From: Bacteriovorax stolpii | GTDB taxonomy: Bacteria; Bdellovibrionota; Bacteriovoracia; Bacteriovoracales; Bacteriovoracaceae | NCBI GenBank assembly: GCA_945883845.1 | Contig: CAMCYI010000002.1 | Location: forward strand, 62,001 to 126,000 | DNA: 64,000 nt | Direction of reading: 5' to 3' | Shown: one piece after another, positions 31,985-40,970 of the stretch | How the letters are laid out: each line of letters opens with the position of its first letter | Position numbering within the stretch: the stretch's first letter is position 1 | Notes under the pieces: model-generated | Databases searched by the model: none | What the model saw: only the letters and a program-made list of their open reading frames with translations | What the model was told of the DNA's origin: nothing | Translations under genes and position numbers: made by a program

Positions 31985-33129
31985 AACTCACGACATTTGC
32001 AGAAACTCTGCATGACCTGAATGTTGCCAGAGAACAAGGCCTCTCCGAAATTATCCTCGGGCACAAAAATATTTCCCGCTTTGGAAAACTCTCAAGTGAG
32101 GAATTTTTCACTCTTTCAAACCGCGCACGGGAATTGAATCTCCGTGTGATCGGTGAGTGGGATATTCTCATGACAGAGAATACTTTTAATCTTTCTTATC
32201 CGGTCGTTACTTCACTTCTTTCCGGAATCGATGTCCTTCGGGTTCAGGATCCGGGCGCATTTGAATGGGCCATCACCAACACACAAAAACCTTTGCAGTT
32301 TATCGCCGAGAATGGAAATCATAATCTGCCTGCTCTCCAGGGCTGGATCGATCACGCGCAGGGAAGAATGGATCGTATTGTTCTTTCCATCGAACTTTCT
32401 CGTGATGTCATTGCTGAGTACATACAAAAGCTGACTGTACCCTGCGAACTCCTCGGACTCGGACGCATCTTACTTTTCTACACGCCTCGCGCACTTATTT
32501 CTCCTCTGGCTCCAGAAAAGCTGAAAGTGAACGAAGAGATTTCTGTTCTTGGATCAAGTGAAGAATCTCCTCACAAAGGTTTCCCGATTCTTGAAAATCG
32601 CCATGGCACTTTTATGTTTCACATCAAGGAGTTTTGCCTGCTGGAATACGCCCGCGATCTAGCAGCACTTGGTCTCGGCTTTTTCCGGATCGATCTGCGT
32701 TTTGGGATGCAGAACTTCCAGAGCGAAGTCATGACACTCTCAAGTCATTTTGAAGCAACAGCTTTTGATGATTTTAAGGCCAAATACCCTCAGGATTTCA
32801 TGCGTGGCTTTTACCTCGTCAATAAAACGGATGTCCTTTTTCCGAAACTCAAAAACCATCGCCTGCAGAAGCGTGATGGAGATTTTGTCGGTGAAGTCCT
32901 AGACGCTGAAAAAGGATCGCATCTGGCGATCATGATAAAAAATCCTAAAGGTCTTAAGGCCACTGACAAGCTCAGAATCCTTCATCCCAAGGGGGAAGAA
33001 TTCGATATTATGATTCATTCTCTGAAAAATCTTTCCCTCGAAGAAGTTACTGAAATTCCAGTTGATCAGATGGCGATTATCCCTTTCGTAAACGGCGTTT
33101 GGGTTAAGTCCCAGGTCTTCTATCTCTAA
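31981..33129 (+). CDS. U32-like partner protein lacking the cysteine cluster
   Basis: 382 residues, ATGA-coupled to the TrhP-like gene. The segment CELLGLGRILLFYTPRALISPL aligns by eye with the UbiV/U32 stretch in which cysteine ligands normally follow, but here the expected cysteines are missing (PRA instead of xRC) and only scattered cysteines remain. A C-terminal beta domain (about 290-382) resembles the tail of long U32 proteins. By analogy with the UbiU-UbiV pair it may form a complex with its neighbour without binding a cluster. The palindromic repeat lies between it and the next gene. Confidence 0.6.
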   Translation: MKLTTFAETLHDLNVAREQGLSEIILGHKNISRFGKLSSEEFFTLSNRARELNLRVIGEWDILMTENTFNLSYPVVTSLLSGIDVLRVQDPGAFEWAITNTQKPLQFIAENGNHNLPALQGWIDHAQGRMDRIVLSIELSRDVIAEYIQKLTVPCELLGLGRILLFYTPRALISPLAPEKLKVNEEISVLGSSEESPHKGFPILENRHGTFMFHIKEFCLLEYARDLAALGLGFFRIDLRFGMQNFQSEVMTLSSHFEATAFDDFKAKYPQDFMRGFYLVNKTDVLFPKLKNHRLQKRDGDFVGEVLDAEKGSHLAIMIKNPKGLKATDKLRILHPKGEEFDIMIHSLKNLSLEEVTEIPVDQMAIIPFVNGVWVKSQVFYL

Positions 33130-33250
33130 ACTTTACTTACTCCAGCGAAAGTGACCCTCAACCTTTTAAACAATACTGAAAGAGGGTGAAGATCTTTGAC
33201 CGGAAGGTACGCTAGTGTCAAGAATAGGATTTAAGCAAAAAGGATCCATG

Positions 33251-33272
33251 TTACTTCCGCTGGCGGAAGTAA
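33251..33272. repeat. Palindromic repeat, extended copy
   Basis: Ten-base arms TTACTTCCGC and GCGGAAGTAA around a two-base loop (TG), in the space between convergent genes ending at 33129 and 33277, where it could stop transcription from both sides. Its core matches the copies at 1443 and 2137. Confidence 0.65.
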
Positions 33273-33276
33273 AAGA

Positions 33277-34389
33277 TCAAATCCTTTCCCAGATCCAGAA
33301 CGTCACTGCCATTCCGCCATTCTTGAACTGTCTTTTTTGAATCTGTCTGTATCCAGGCGCTTTTGAGAATAAATCATCCATGTCACTCGGTAAAACCCAG
33401 CCAAAACGAAGTGGCCTGTCGTCTTCCAGAAATTTTTTCCAGGCGTTCTGTAAAAACGAACCACGCTTTCCTTCGATTTTTATCCGCTCGCCGTACGGGG
33501 GATTGCAGATCATGATGGAATTCTCAGGAAGTTTCAAAGCAGATAAAACCGAATCTTTTTCTGTGAATATAAGTGGAAGAGGCATTCTGAGTTCGGCTTT
33601 TGCTTTCATAAGGAGATCAGCGTTGAGATCAAATCCGCGGGCCTCCTCAATAGGAAGGGGAGTTGTCTCTTCGGTTTTTTTCAGAAGGCGGCCTTTATAG
33701 AAAGGTGCCGTCTCAAATGCAAAAGGACGAAGATGAAGTGGTTGATGAAACGTCAGAGCTTCGATGAGGAGTGTGCCTGATCCACACATAGGATCCACGA
33801 GTGTGACTTTCTGATCAAGATTCGAGAGAATTTCCCACGCCATAGCAGCGGCATAGTTTTCTCTGATCGGTGCTTCACCTTTGATCGTCATGAGTCCGCG
33901 CTTGTAAAGAAAATCCCCAGTGAGATCAAGTGACAGAGTCAGTTGATCATCAACGAGTCGGATATAAAAAGTCTGCGGAGAATAATTTTTCTTTTCCCAG
34001 TCACGACTGAGCGGCTGTCTTTTCTGAGCTTCATCCAGGGCTTTTGCCACAGTTTCTTCGATACGACCTGTGTGCATGAGCCGGCTTTTACTGCAGCTGA
34101 TTTCCCACTGAGGCAAGGGATGTGAAAGATATTTCGTCCAGGGGAGAGTAGAAAATTTCTGGTAGAGCTTGGGAAAATCACGGACTTTAAAAGTGGTGAC
34201 TCTCATGAGGATGCGGGTGGGAATTTTGAGCATCAGGTGAGCGCGCTCAATCCATGCAATGTCGGCAGTCAGTTCAATACCGCCTTTGATCACATTGTAT
34301 TTATCTACGGGCGCTTTGAGAAGAAGCTCCTTGAGAGCAAGGTCTTCCCAGCCTGGAGTAATAATAAGGAATAATTCATAAGAATCCAT
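33277..34389 (-). CDS. THUMP-domain rRNA/tRNA N2-guanine methyltransferase, RlmL-like
   Basis: 370 residues from ATG 34389. An N-terminal THUMP RNA-binding part (about 1-150) is followed by a SAM-dependent methyltransferase with DPMCGSGTLLIEA (motif I) and NPPYGERI (motif IV, the NPPY catalytic site for N2-guanine). This is the layout of the RlmL N-half / YpsC family, which makes m2G in 23S rRNA (2445 in E. coli), or of TrmN-type tRNA enzymes. Length matches single-domain YpsC homologs (about 380). The site cannot be told from sequence alone. Divergent from the DOMON-like gene. Confidence 0.83.
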   Translation of the reverse strand: MDSYELFLIITPGWEDLALKELLLKAPVDKYNVIKGGIELTADIAWIERAHLMLKIPTRILMRVTTFKVRDFPKLYQKFSTLPWTKYLSHPLPQWEISCSKSRLMHTGRIEETVAKALDEAQKRQPLSRDWEKKNYSPQTFYIRLVDDQLTLSLDLTGDFLYKRGLMTIKGEAPIRENYAAAMAWEILSNLDQKVTLVDPMCGSGTLLIEALTFHQPLHLRPFAFETAPFYKGRLLKKTEETTPLPIEEARGFDLNADLLMKAKAELRMPLPLIFTEKDSVLSALKLPENSIMICNPPYGERIKIEGKRGSFLQNAWKKFLEDDRPLRFGWVLPSDMDDLFSKAPGYRQIQKRQFKNGGMAVTFWIWERI

Positions 34390-34411
34390 GGGCCCAGTAT
34401 GCCGCAAAGTC

Positions 34412-34996
34412 ATGGGCAAGTCAGGGAAAAAAGACTATGCTCTTTGCATGCAGGCATTTCTCAGTAAACACGGACAAACGACAGCTCACCACTCGATAAA
34501 AGTGGAGTGGAAGTGTGAGGATGATCTCGTTGTGATGATTTTTTCCCTCCAGAAAAGAGATGCCTCGATATGGAAATCCGACCCCGCTTTTTCTGATGAC
34601 TGGTCAAAAAACTGGGGCCTCTGGAACAACGATGTGGTTGAGGCTTTTCTTCAACTTCGATCTACACCTGAAGACCTGAAGGCACCATATCTGGAAGTTC
34701 AGGTTTCGCCACTCAATCAACCTTTTGCATTGATCATTACGGAGCCGAGAAAAACTTTCTTTCCACCGGCAAATCTGAGTTTCACAACAGTTAGTCATGC
34801 TGAAGGCCGCACTTGGAAAGCCTCACTTACTGTGAAGCTTCCCCCTGATCTTCAGGGCGCAACCCTCTATGGTGGATTCTTTAGTTGTTTATCTCTCACT
34901 GATGGCCGCCGTGAGTTCTATGCTCTCGAGCCTAATCCTGAGACCAGTCCGGATTTTCACCGGCCTGAACTTTTTGTGAATCTTCAGGGCCTATGA
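34412..34996 (+). CDS. DOMON-like / carbohydrate-binding module 9-type protein
   Basis: About 194 residues from ATG 34412; ATG 34388 overlaps the divergent gene's start codon (CCATGG carries ATG on both strands) and ATG 34448 is also possible, and none has a clear ribosome site. The core WGLWNNDVVEAFLQLR and YLEVQVSPLNQPFALIITEPRKT fits the DOMON/CBM9-like beta-sandwich, which binds sugars or haem. No signal peptide, so it appears cytoplasmic, which is unusual for this fold. Its stop overlaps the next gene by ATGA, making it first in the mevalonate operon. Confidence 0.6.
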   Translation: MGKSGKKDYALCMQAFLSKHGQTTAHHSIKVEWKCEDDLVVMIFSLQKRDASIWKSDPAFSDDWSKNWGLWNNDVVEAFLQLRSTPEDLKAPYLEVQVSPLNQPFALIITEPRKTFFPPANLSFTTVSHAEGRTWKASLTVKLPPDLQGATLYGGFFSCLSLTDGRREFYALEPNPETSPDFHRPELFVNLQGL

Positions 34997-35682
34997 GTCT
35001 CACACTTATACCGACACCAATTCAGGACGATCATCCCCTCGAACCCGTGGCGAAAGAACTACTTCTTGCTGAATGCATGAAAGACGATGTTCTTATTCTC
35101 GTGGAGGAACATAAAGTCGCCCGCGGTAGATGGCTCAAGTGGGGCCTTCCCCGCGAGGCCATAGAAAAGTTCATCCTCGTTAATGAGCATACTCAGGACA
35201 AAATTCTTCCCGATCTTATCAAGGAAATGAAAGCAAACAAGCGCGCCTACATCATGAGTGATTGTGGTCTGCCGGCTTTTTGTGATCCTGGCCAGAAACT
35301 TGTCGATGCCTGTCACAGAAAAGGTATCAAAGTTACGTCGACTCCTTTTCCAAATTCGATTGCTCTCGCTTTGGCCCTCTCAGGATTTTCTCACTCTCGA
35401 TTTTTATTTTCCGGCTGGGTTCCAGTAAAAGAGCCGGAAAGAACTGACTGGATGAGAAATGAACTCAAACATCCTGAGACACAAATCTGGATGGAAACAC
35501 CTTACCGCTTACAAAAGCTTCTCTCAGACCTCGCAGGCCTCAGGGTGAAAAGAGATCTTTTTCTCGCCATGGATCTGGGATCATCCGGTGAGAAACTTAT
35601 CCGAGGGCCAGTGGAGCATCTGCAGAAGAATCTCGGTGCCGAGAACAAACGTGAATTTGTGCTTGTCGTCAAGGAACTCTAA
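34993..35682 (+). CDS. RsmI-like tetrapyrrole-methylase-fold SAM methyltransferase
   Basis: 229 residues of the TP-methylase fold. The SDCGLPAFCDPGQKLVDACHRKGIKV segment corresponds to the SAM-binding glycine-rich loop of RsmI, and FSGWVPVK follows as in RsmI-type proteins. RsmI adds the 2'-O methyl of C1402 in 16S rRNA; this divergent, shorter branch may have another target. Coupled to the DOMON-like gene by a four-base overlap and followed by the mevalonate genes after about 85 bases. Confidence 0.72.
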   Translation: MSLTLIPTPIQDDHPLEPVAKELLLAECMKDDVLILVEEHKVARGRWLKWGLPREAIEKFILVNEHTQDKILPDLIKEMKANKRAYIMSDCGLPAFCDPGQKLVDACHRKGIKVTSTPFPNSIALALALSGFSHSRFLFSGWVPVKEPERTDWMRNELKHPETQIWMETPYRLQKLLSDLAGLRVKRDLFLAMDLGSSGEKLIRGPVEHLQKNLGAENKREFVLVVKEL

Positions 35683-35767
35683 GTCCTTTAATATCTTCAG
35701 TTTAGCCTCTGTTTTCAACAGTGAAAAATCATGACATTCACCACCATTTTTGATACATGATGGCCCT

Positions 35768-36784
35768 ATGAAAAACCGGCCAAAACTTTCTCTTTCTGCT
35801 GAGTTAGCTGGAAGAAAAGAAGCGCACATCGATCTAGCTGCCCGCGCCCAGACGGGTGTCTCTGATGTTGATGGCAGGTTCAATTATGAGCCTCTGTTTT
35901 TTACGCATCCGGATCCTGAAACAACCTGGCCTGTAAAATTTCTCGGCCACAATCTTGAGGCACCTATTTGGATCTCGAGTATGACAGGTGGAACAGAGTT
36001 CGCCAAAAAAATTAATCACAATCTCGCATGGCTCTGTGGAAAATATAAACTCGGCATGGGACTTGGGTCTTGCAGGTCACTTCTTCATTCCGACGATACT
36101 CTTGATGATTTCAACGTAAGATCTTCCCTCGGTGATCAACCTTTTTTCGCGAACCTCGGTATGGCCCAGGTTGAAGAGCTCGTTGTTCAGAATAAAATAG
36201 ATACCATTCACGAAGTTGTCCGCAAACTTGAGGCAACTGGTCTTATCATTCATCTCAATCCTTTGCAGGAATGGTTTCAGCCGGAAGGGGATCGTTACAC
36301 GATTTCTCCACTGGAAACGTTGAAACGTTTTCTCGATCATTGCTCGTATCCTGTGATCGTTAAAGAAGTCGGTCAGGGACTAGGTCCCCGCAGTCTTAAA
36401 GCACTCCTTGAACTCCCTCTCAAAGGTATTGAGTTCGGCGCTTTCGGTGGAACGAATTTTTCTCTTCTTGAGAACATGCGCTCTCAAAAGAATCTGATCA
36501 AAGAGCCATTCATTCAGGTCGGTCACACGGCCCATGAAATGGTTTCGTTTCTCAATGCACTTCCGGTTCATGGACAGGAGTTCATCATCTCTGGTGGCAT
36601 CAAGAACGTCCTCGACGGCTTCGAACTCAAGTCTACGTTGAAGGCTCCGTGTGTGATTGGTATGGCCGCTGCTTTCCTGACTCCAGCAATTGAAGGGCAA
36701 GAAACTCTCGAAAAATATTTTTTAAGTCTCAGAGAATCTCTCCTGGTCGCCAGGGGAATATTAGAAGTGAAAGGGGATCAATGA
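35768..36784 (+). CDS. fni: Type 2 isopentenyl-diphosphate delta-isomerase
   Basis: 338 residues from ATG 35768 (an in-frame TTG at 35750 is less likely). The FMN/NADPH-type IDI-2 motifs are seen: WISSMTGGTEFAKKINHNLA, MGLGSCRS, the glutamate-rich middle, and GAFGGTNF with ISGGIKN in the TIM barrel. It interconverts IPP and DMAPP in the cytoplasm. Type 2 enzymes go with the mevalonate pathway, as here. The ending ATGA overlaps the start of HMG-CoA reductase, so they are translated together. Confidence 0.9.
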   Translation: MKNRPKLSLSAELAGRKEAHIDLAARAQTGVSDVDGRFNYEPLFFTHPDPETTWPVKFLGHNLEAPIWISSMTGGTEFAKKINHNLAWLCGKYKLGMGLGSCRSLLHSDDTLDDFNVRSSLGDQPFFANLGMAQVEELVVQNKIDTIHEVVRKLEATGLIIHLNPLQEWFQPEGDRYTISPLETLKRFLDHCSYPVIVKEVGQGLGPRSLKALLELPLKGIEFGAFGGTNFSLLENMRSQKNLIKEPFIQVGHTAHEMVSFLNALPVHGQEFIISGGIKNVLDGFELKSTLKAPCVIGMAAAFLTPAIEGQETLEKYFLSLRESLLVARGILEVKGDQ

Positions 36785-38103
36785 ACACTATAAGTGGTTT
36801 CTCCAAAATGTCTAAGGCCCAGAAGATCGAGTGGCTCGCCACTCAGGTTGAGGGTGAAGCAAAGGACATGGTCTCAACTCTCAGCGACTTTTGGCACCCG
36901 AGTGCGGAACTCCAGAAACGCTTCGATGAGTTTTCTGAAAATACCCTCACCAACTATGACCTTCCATTCGGGATTGCGCCGAACTTTATGATCAACGGAA
37001 AACTGCATGCTGTTCCGATGGTGATTGAAGAGTCATCAGTGGTCGCAGCAGCTTCTCTTGGTGCTAAGTTCTGGCTCGATAGGGGTGGATTCAAGGCAAC
37101 TGTATTGAGTACTCTTAAAGTAGGTCAGGTCCATTTCCAGTGGCAGGGACCAAAAGAAAAGCTCACAGCTTTTTTTGCGGAGAAGAAAAGTGAGCTTCTG
37201 AGTTCGGTTTCCTTCATCATTGAAAATATGGAAAAGCGCGGAGGCGGAATCGTGTCTCTTGAACTCGTTGATCGCTCTCAGGATATCGAAAATTATTACC
37301 AGCTTAAAATCAGCTGTGAAACTTGTAATGCCATGGGTGCCAATTTTATCAACTCCATCCTTGAAGAAATGGCACGAGTGCTTAAGCTCATGGTGAAGGC
37401 CGATGACCGTTTCACAGGCACAGAAAAAGAAGTTCATGTCATCATGTGTATTCTTTCTAACTACACGCCAGATTGTGTGGTCGAAGCGAGTGTGGAATGT
37501 CCCATTGAAGACCTCGGGACCTTCGCAGGTGGTTTAACTGCAAGACAATTTGCAGAGAAGTTTGCCATCGCCGTCCGCATCGCGGAGGTTGATCCGAACC
37601 GTGCGGTTACTCATAATAAGGGCATCATGAACGGGGTTGATTCTGTCGTGATCGCGACAGGAAATGATTTCAGGGCCATCGAAGCCTGTGCCCATGCGTA
37701 CGCAGCTCGGGACGGCCAGTACCGCTCTCTCTCTCGTGTGAGTCTCGAGAACGACGTGTTCAAGTTTACACTTAAAATTCCTCTTGCCGTGGGAACAGTC
37801 GGAGGGCTCACGATGCTTCATCCGATCGCAAAGACTTCCCTTGCCGTGCTTAATAATCCGTCGGCTGCAGAGCTGATGGAAATCATGGCGTGTGTTGGTC
37901 TCGCTCAAAACTTCGGTGCTGTGAAGTCTCTTATCACAACAGGCATCCAGAAAGGACACATGAAACTTCATCTTCTCAACATCCTTAACCAGCTGAATGC
38001 GACTCCAGAACAGATCGAAAAAGGTAAAGAATACTTCTCAGATAAAGTCGTCTCGTTTACTGCTGTCAGAAACTTTGTCCAGTCGATGAATAATGTTCAG
38101 TAA
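36781..38103 (+). CDS. mvaA: Class II HMG-CoA reductase
   Basis: 440 residues with class II features: IEESSVVAAAS (catalytic E83), NAMGAN (about 183-188, the cofactor motif usually DAMGAN, here with N for D), HNKGIMNGVD (K280, D287) and the C-terminal GHMKLH (H393). It links HMG-CoA and mevalonate using NAD(P)H. In the mevalonate operon it must run in the reductive direction, although class II enzymes are sometimes called degradative. Cytoplasmic and soluble, unlike the membrane-bound eukaryotic class I. Overlaps the isomerase gene by ATGA. Confidence 0.92.
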   Translation: MNTISGFSKMSKAQKIEWLATQVEGEAKDMVSTLSDFWHPSAELQKRFDEFSENTLTNYDLPFGIAPNFMINGKLHAVPMVIEESSVVAAASLGAKFWLDRGGFKATVLSTLKVGQVHFQWQGPKEKLTAFFAEKKSELLSSVSFIIENMEKRGGGIVSLELVDRSQDIENYYQLKISCETCNAMGANFINSILEEMARVLKLMVKADDRFTGTEKEVHVIMCILSNYTPDCVVEASVECPIEDLGTFAGGLTARQFAEKFAIAVRIAEVDPNRAVTHNKGIMNGVDSVVIATGNDFRAIEACAHAYAARDGQYRSLSRVSLENDVFKFTLKIPLAVGTVGGLTMLHPIAKTSLAVLNNPSAAELMEIMACVGLAQNFGAVKSLITTGIQKGHMKLHLLNILNQLNATPEQIEKGKEYFSDKVVSFTAVRNFVQSMNNVQ

Positions 38104-38113
38104 GGGGAAATCA

Positions 38114-39073
38114 ATGAACGAACAATATTTTTACGGTCACGGAAAGCTGCTCCTTTCAGGTGAATATTTCGTTATGGATGGCGCGCAGGCACTCGCTCTC
38201 CCGACCACAGTGGGCCAGAGCATGAAAGTGAAGTATCGCACTTCTTATCAGCCTACACTGAACTGGAAGAGCTTCGACCACAAAGGCACAATGTGGTTTG
38301 AATCTGACTACGAGTTCTGGCATTTTAACCCCATCAAGACGCAAGAAAACAATGCCACTCAAAGTATGCTGAGTGATATCCTTCGTGCCGTCCGCCTTCA
38401 GAATCCACATTTCCTTCGTGATGATATGGATGTGATGGTCGAAACAAAAATTGAGTTTCCGCTCGAGTGGGGACTTGGGTCGAGTTCAACCTTCATCTAC
38501 AACATTGCCCAATGGGCCTATGTCAGTCCTTTCGAACTCCTGAAAAAAACCATGGGTGGATCGGGTTACGATATTGCCTGTGCTCAGGCAGGTGGCCCTA
38601 TCAAGTTTGAGAAGATTGACGGTAAACCTCAGTGGGAAACTGCCCACTTCAATCCTTCTTACAGAGACCATATGTACTTCCTCTACCTTGGACATAAGCA
38701 GAATTCTGCGAACGAAGTTATGAAGTACAACGATATGAATATCACCAACAAGGCCGGGATTGTTTCTGAAATCTCTCAGCTGACACGTGAGATGGTTCAG
38801 GCCGGTGATCTGATTACATTCAATCGTGTGATTAAAACTCACGAAGATATTATTGCCCGCGCACTTTCTTACGAGAAAGTGAAAGATACATACTTCAAGG
38901 ATTACTGGGGTGAAGTAAAATCCCTCGGTGCCTGGGGTGGAGACTTCGTTCTCATTACGACTGATCGTTCAATGGAAGAAACCCGCGAGTATTTCAACTC
39001 ACGTGGCTTCGGGACTCTGATTGCTTACGATGAGATCGTTATGTCAGGTCCAAAGGCCAGCGGACTTTCATGA
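38114..39073 (+). CDS. GYDIA-family GHMP kinase, probable phosphomevalonate kinase role
   Basis: 319 residues from ATG 38114, with ribosome site GGGGAAA. GHMP motif 1 is HGKLLLSGEYFVMDGA, motif 2 is EWGLGSSSTF, GGSGYDIACA is the name-giving GYDIA stretch, and the last motif is LGAWGGDFVL. This subfamily is known from mevalonate clusters of Bacteroidota. Since the window also has a mevalonate kinase and a diphosphomevalonate decarboxylase, the missing step (phosphomevalonate to diphosphomevalonate) is the natural role. That role is inferred, not shown. Coupled to mvaD by ATGA. Confidence 0.82.
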   Translation: MNEQYFYGHGKLLLSGEYFVMDGAQALALPTTVGQSMKVKYRTSYQPTLNWKSFDHKGTMWFESDYEFWHFNPIKTQENNATQSMLSDILRAVRLQNPHFLRDDMDVMVETKIEFPLEWGLGSSSTFIYNIAQWAYVSPFELLKKTMGGSGYDIACAQAGGPIKFEKIDGKPQWETAHFNPSYRDHMYFLYLGHKQNSANEVMKYNDMNITNKAGIVSEISQLTREMVQAGDLITFNRVIKTHEDIIARALSYEKVKDTYFKDYWGEVKSLGAWGGDFVLITTDRSMEETREYFNSRGFGTLIAYDEIVMSGPKASGLS

Positions 39074-40110
39074 TCCAGTCTTTCGCCCATCTTTCTCCGC
39101 TTCCTTTCGAGACTTGCTGGACTTCACCGGCAAATATCGCGTTTGTGAAATACTGGGGTAAGAAGGGTCATCAGCTGCCGGCCAATCCTTCAGTCTCGTT
39201 AACTTTGAAAGAGTGTGTGACGACTTCAAAAGTTACGTTTCTCGCTGGTGAAAAACTTTCAGTTGAATTGAATCTTGAAGGGACACGTAAAGATTCTTTT
39301 GGAATAAAAATAGAAAATTACCTAAGATCTCTTGAGACTATGATCCCATGGGTGAAAAATCTGAAGGTAAAAATTGATACCTCGAATACTTTTCCTCACG
39401 GCGCCGGGATTGCTTCTTCAGCTTCCGGATTGTCGGCCTTCGCTCTCGCTCTTACTGATTACCTCTATTTCATGAAGCCAGATTCGGATCCCGCATTGTT
39501 TCACCGTCAGGCGAGCTTTCTCGCAAGGCTTGCAAGTGGGAGTGCCTGTCGTTCAGTCTATGGCGGTTTTGTTACATGGGGTATGTCTCACCTCGAAGGC
39601 TCTTCTGATGAATATGCGTGTCCTTTAGAGGTCCATCCTGAGCTCTCTCATCTTCTGGATTCTGTTGTTGTCGTGAGTGATCAGGAAAAGAAAGTTTCGA
39701 GCCGTGAAGGTCACGCAAGATTGAATGAGCATTTTTTTGCAGAGGCTCGATACGCGCAGGCGAAGAATCATTTTCGAAAGGCAATTGATGCCCTTAAGGC
39801 CGGAGATATGGAAGTTGTGGGCTCGATTCTGGAAGCTGAGGCACTGAGCCTGCATGCCATGATGATGACTTCACCAGACTCGTTTACACTTCTAAAACCA
39901 AACTCTCTTCTTCTGATGGATATGGTTCGTACTTTCCGGGAAGAAACTAAACTTCCGCTCTATTTTACTCTCGACGCAGGGCCGAACCTGCATCTTATCT
40001 ATCCGTACTCTCATCGCAATAAGATTGAAACATTCATTAATAACGAACTTACTCCTCTCAGTCAGCGGATCATCACTGATAGTCGGGGAGAAGGACCGCA
40101 GAAATGTTAA
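39070..40110 (+). CDS. mvaD: Diphosphomevalonate decarboxylase
   Basis: 346 residues: SPANIAFVKYWGK near the start, GAGIASSASGLSAFA (phosphate loop), ASGSACRSVYGGFVTW, and TLDAGPNLHLIY with the catalytic Asp. It converts diphosphomevalonate to IPP with ATP. The length is typical for bacterial MvaD. It overlaps the kinase before it by four bases and the kinase after it by seven, in the centre of the mevalonate operon. Confidence 0.93.
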   Translation: MIQSFAHLSPLPFETCWTSPANIAFVKYWGKKGHQLPANPSVSLTLKECVTTSKVTFLAGEKLSVELNLEGTRKDSFGIKIENYLRSLETMIPWVKNLKVKIDTSNTFPHGAGIASSASGLSAFALALTDYLYFMKPDSDPALFHRQASFLARLASGSACRSVYGGFVTWGMSHLEGSSDEYACPLEVHPELSHLLDSVVVVSDQEKKVSSREGHARLNEHFFAEARYAQAKNHFRKAIDALKAGDMEVVGSILEAEALSLHAMMMTSPDSFTLLKPNSLLLMDMVRTFREETKLPLYFTLDAGPNLHLIYPYSHRNKIETFINNELTPLSQRIITDSRGEGPQKC

Positions 40111-40970
40111 AGTCATCATTTCCTGGAAAAGTTCTTCTGCTTGGAGAGTACACGATTCTGAGTGGCTCAAAGGCACTGGCGATCCCTTATGAGAAACTTT
40201 CAGGGCACTGGAGTTTCGAGAAAAAAAATACCAGCGACTGGGAAATATCGCGAAAAAGTATTCAGTCATTTCTTGCTCACAGTTCTGAGCAGTACATTGA
40301 TCTGCCAAGACTCAAGGCAGATGTCTCTAAAGGCCTGTGGTTTGATTCCAATATTCCTCATGGCTACGGCGTAGGAAGTTCCGGGGCGCTGGTTGCTGCT
40401 ATTTATGCGGCCTATGGAATTACGAAAGGTGATCTCCAGACAGATAAAACGTCTTTGGGTAAACTCGAAGATTATTTTCACGGCTCAAGCTCCGGACTCG
40501 ATCCTCTTGTGAGTTTTTTGCAAAAACCATTACTCATTCATAACTTCAAGGAAGTTCAGGTTCTGGAAAGAGATCTTAATCTGAAGGGATTTTTCCTGCT
40601 CGATTCCGGGAAACCCCGCCAGACTGGGCCACTCGTCAGTATCTTCCAGGATAAACTGAAAGATCCACAGTTTAAACAGGGCTGCTCAGAAGTTCTGTCT
40701 CGTGATGTGAATCTCGCTATTGATTCTGTCCTGAAGAACGATGTCATGACGTTGAAGCATCATCTGTGGCACGTCTCAAAATTTCAGTGGGATTATTTCC
40801 CTGAAATGATACCGACTAATATCAGAGGCCCATGGACTCGTGGACTTGAGACAGGTGATTACGTCCTCAAGCTCTGTGGAGCAGGTGGCGGCGGATATGT
40901 TTTAGGGTACGCCATGGACCCGTCGCTTGTTCAAGCAACTTTCAGTGATTTTGAGATAACACTCCTCTAG
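40104..40970 (+). CDS. mvk: Mevalonate kinase (GHMP family)
   Basis: 288 residues with FPGKVLLLGEYTILSGSKALAIP (motif 1), IPHGYGVGSSGALVAAI (motif 2) and LCGAGGGGYVLG (motif 3). The short length and motif 1 GEYTILSG favour mevalonate kinase over galactokinase. It phosphorylates mevalonate at C5 with ATP. Last gene of the operon; its stop overlaps the convergent enoyl-CoA hydratase-like gene by four bases (CTAG). Which of the two GHMP kinases does which step is inferred. Confidence 0.8.
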   Translation: MLKSSFPGKVLLLGEYTILSGSKALAIPYEKLSGHWSFEKKNTSDWEISRKSIQSFLAHSSEQYIDLPRLKADVSKGLWFDSNIPHGYGVGSSGALVAAIYAAYGITKGDLQTDKTSLGKLEDYFHGSSSGLDPLVSFLQKPLLIHNFKEVQVLERDLNLKGFFLLDSGKPRQTGPLVSIFQDKLKDPQFKQGCSEVLSRDVNLAIDSVLKNDVMTLKHHLWHVSKFQWDYFPEMIPTNIRGPWTRGLETGDYVLKLCGAGGGGYVLGYAMDPSLVQATFSDFEITLL

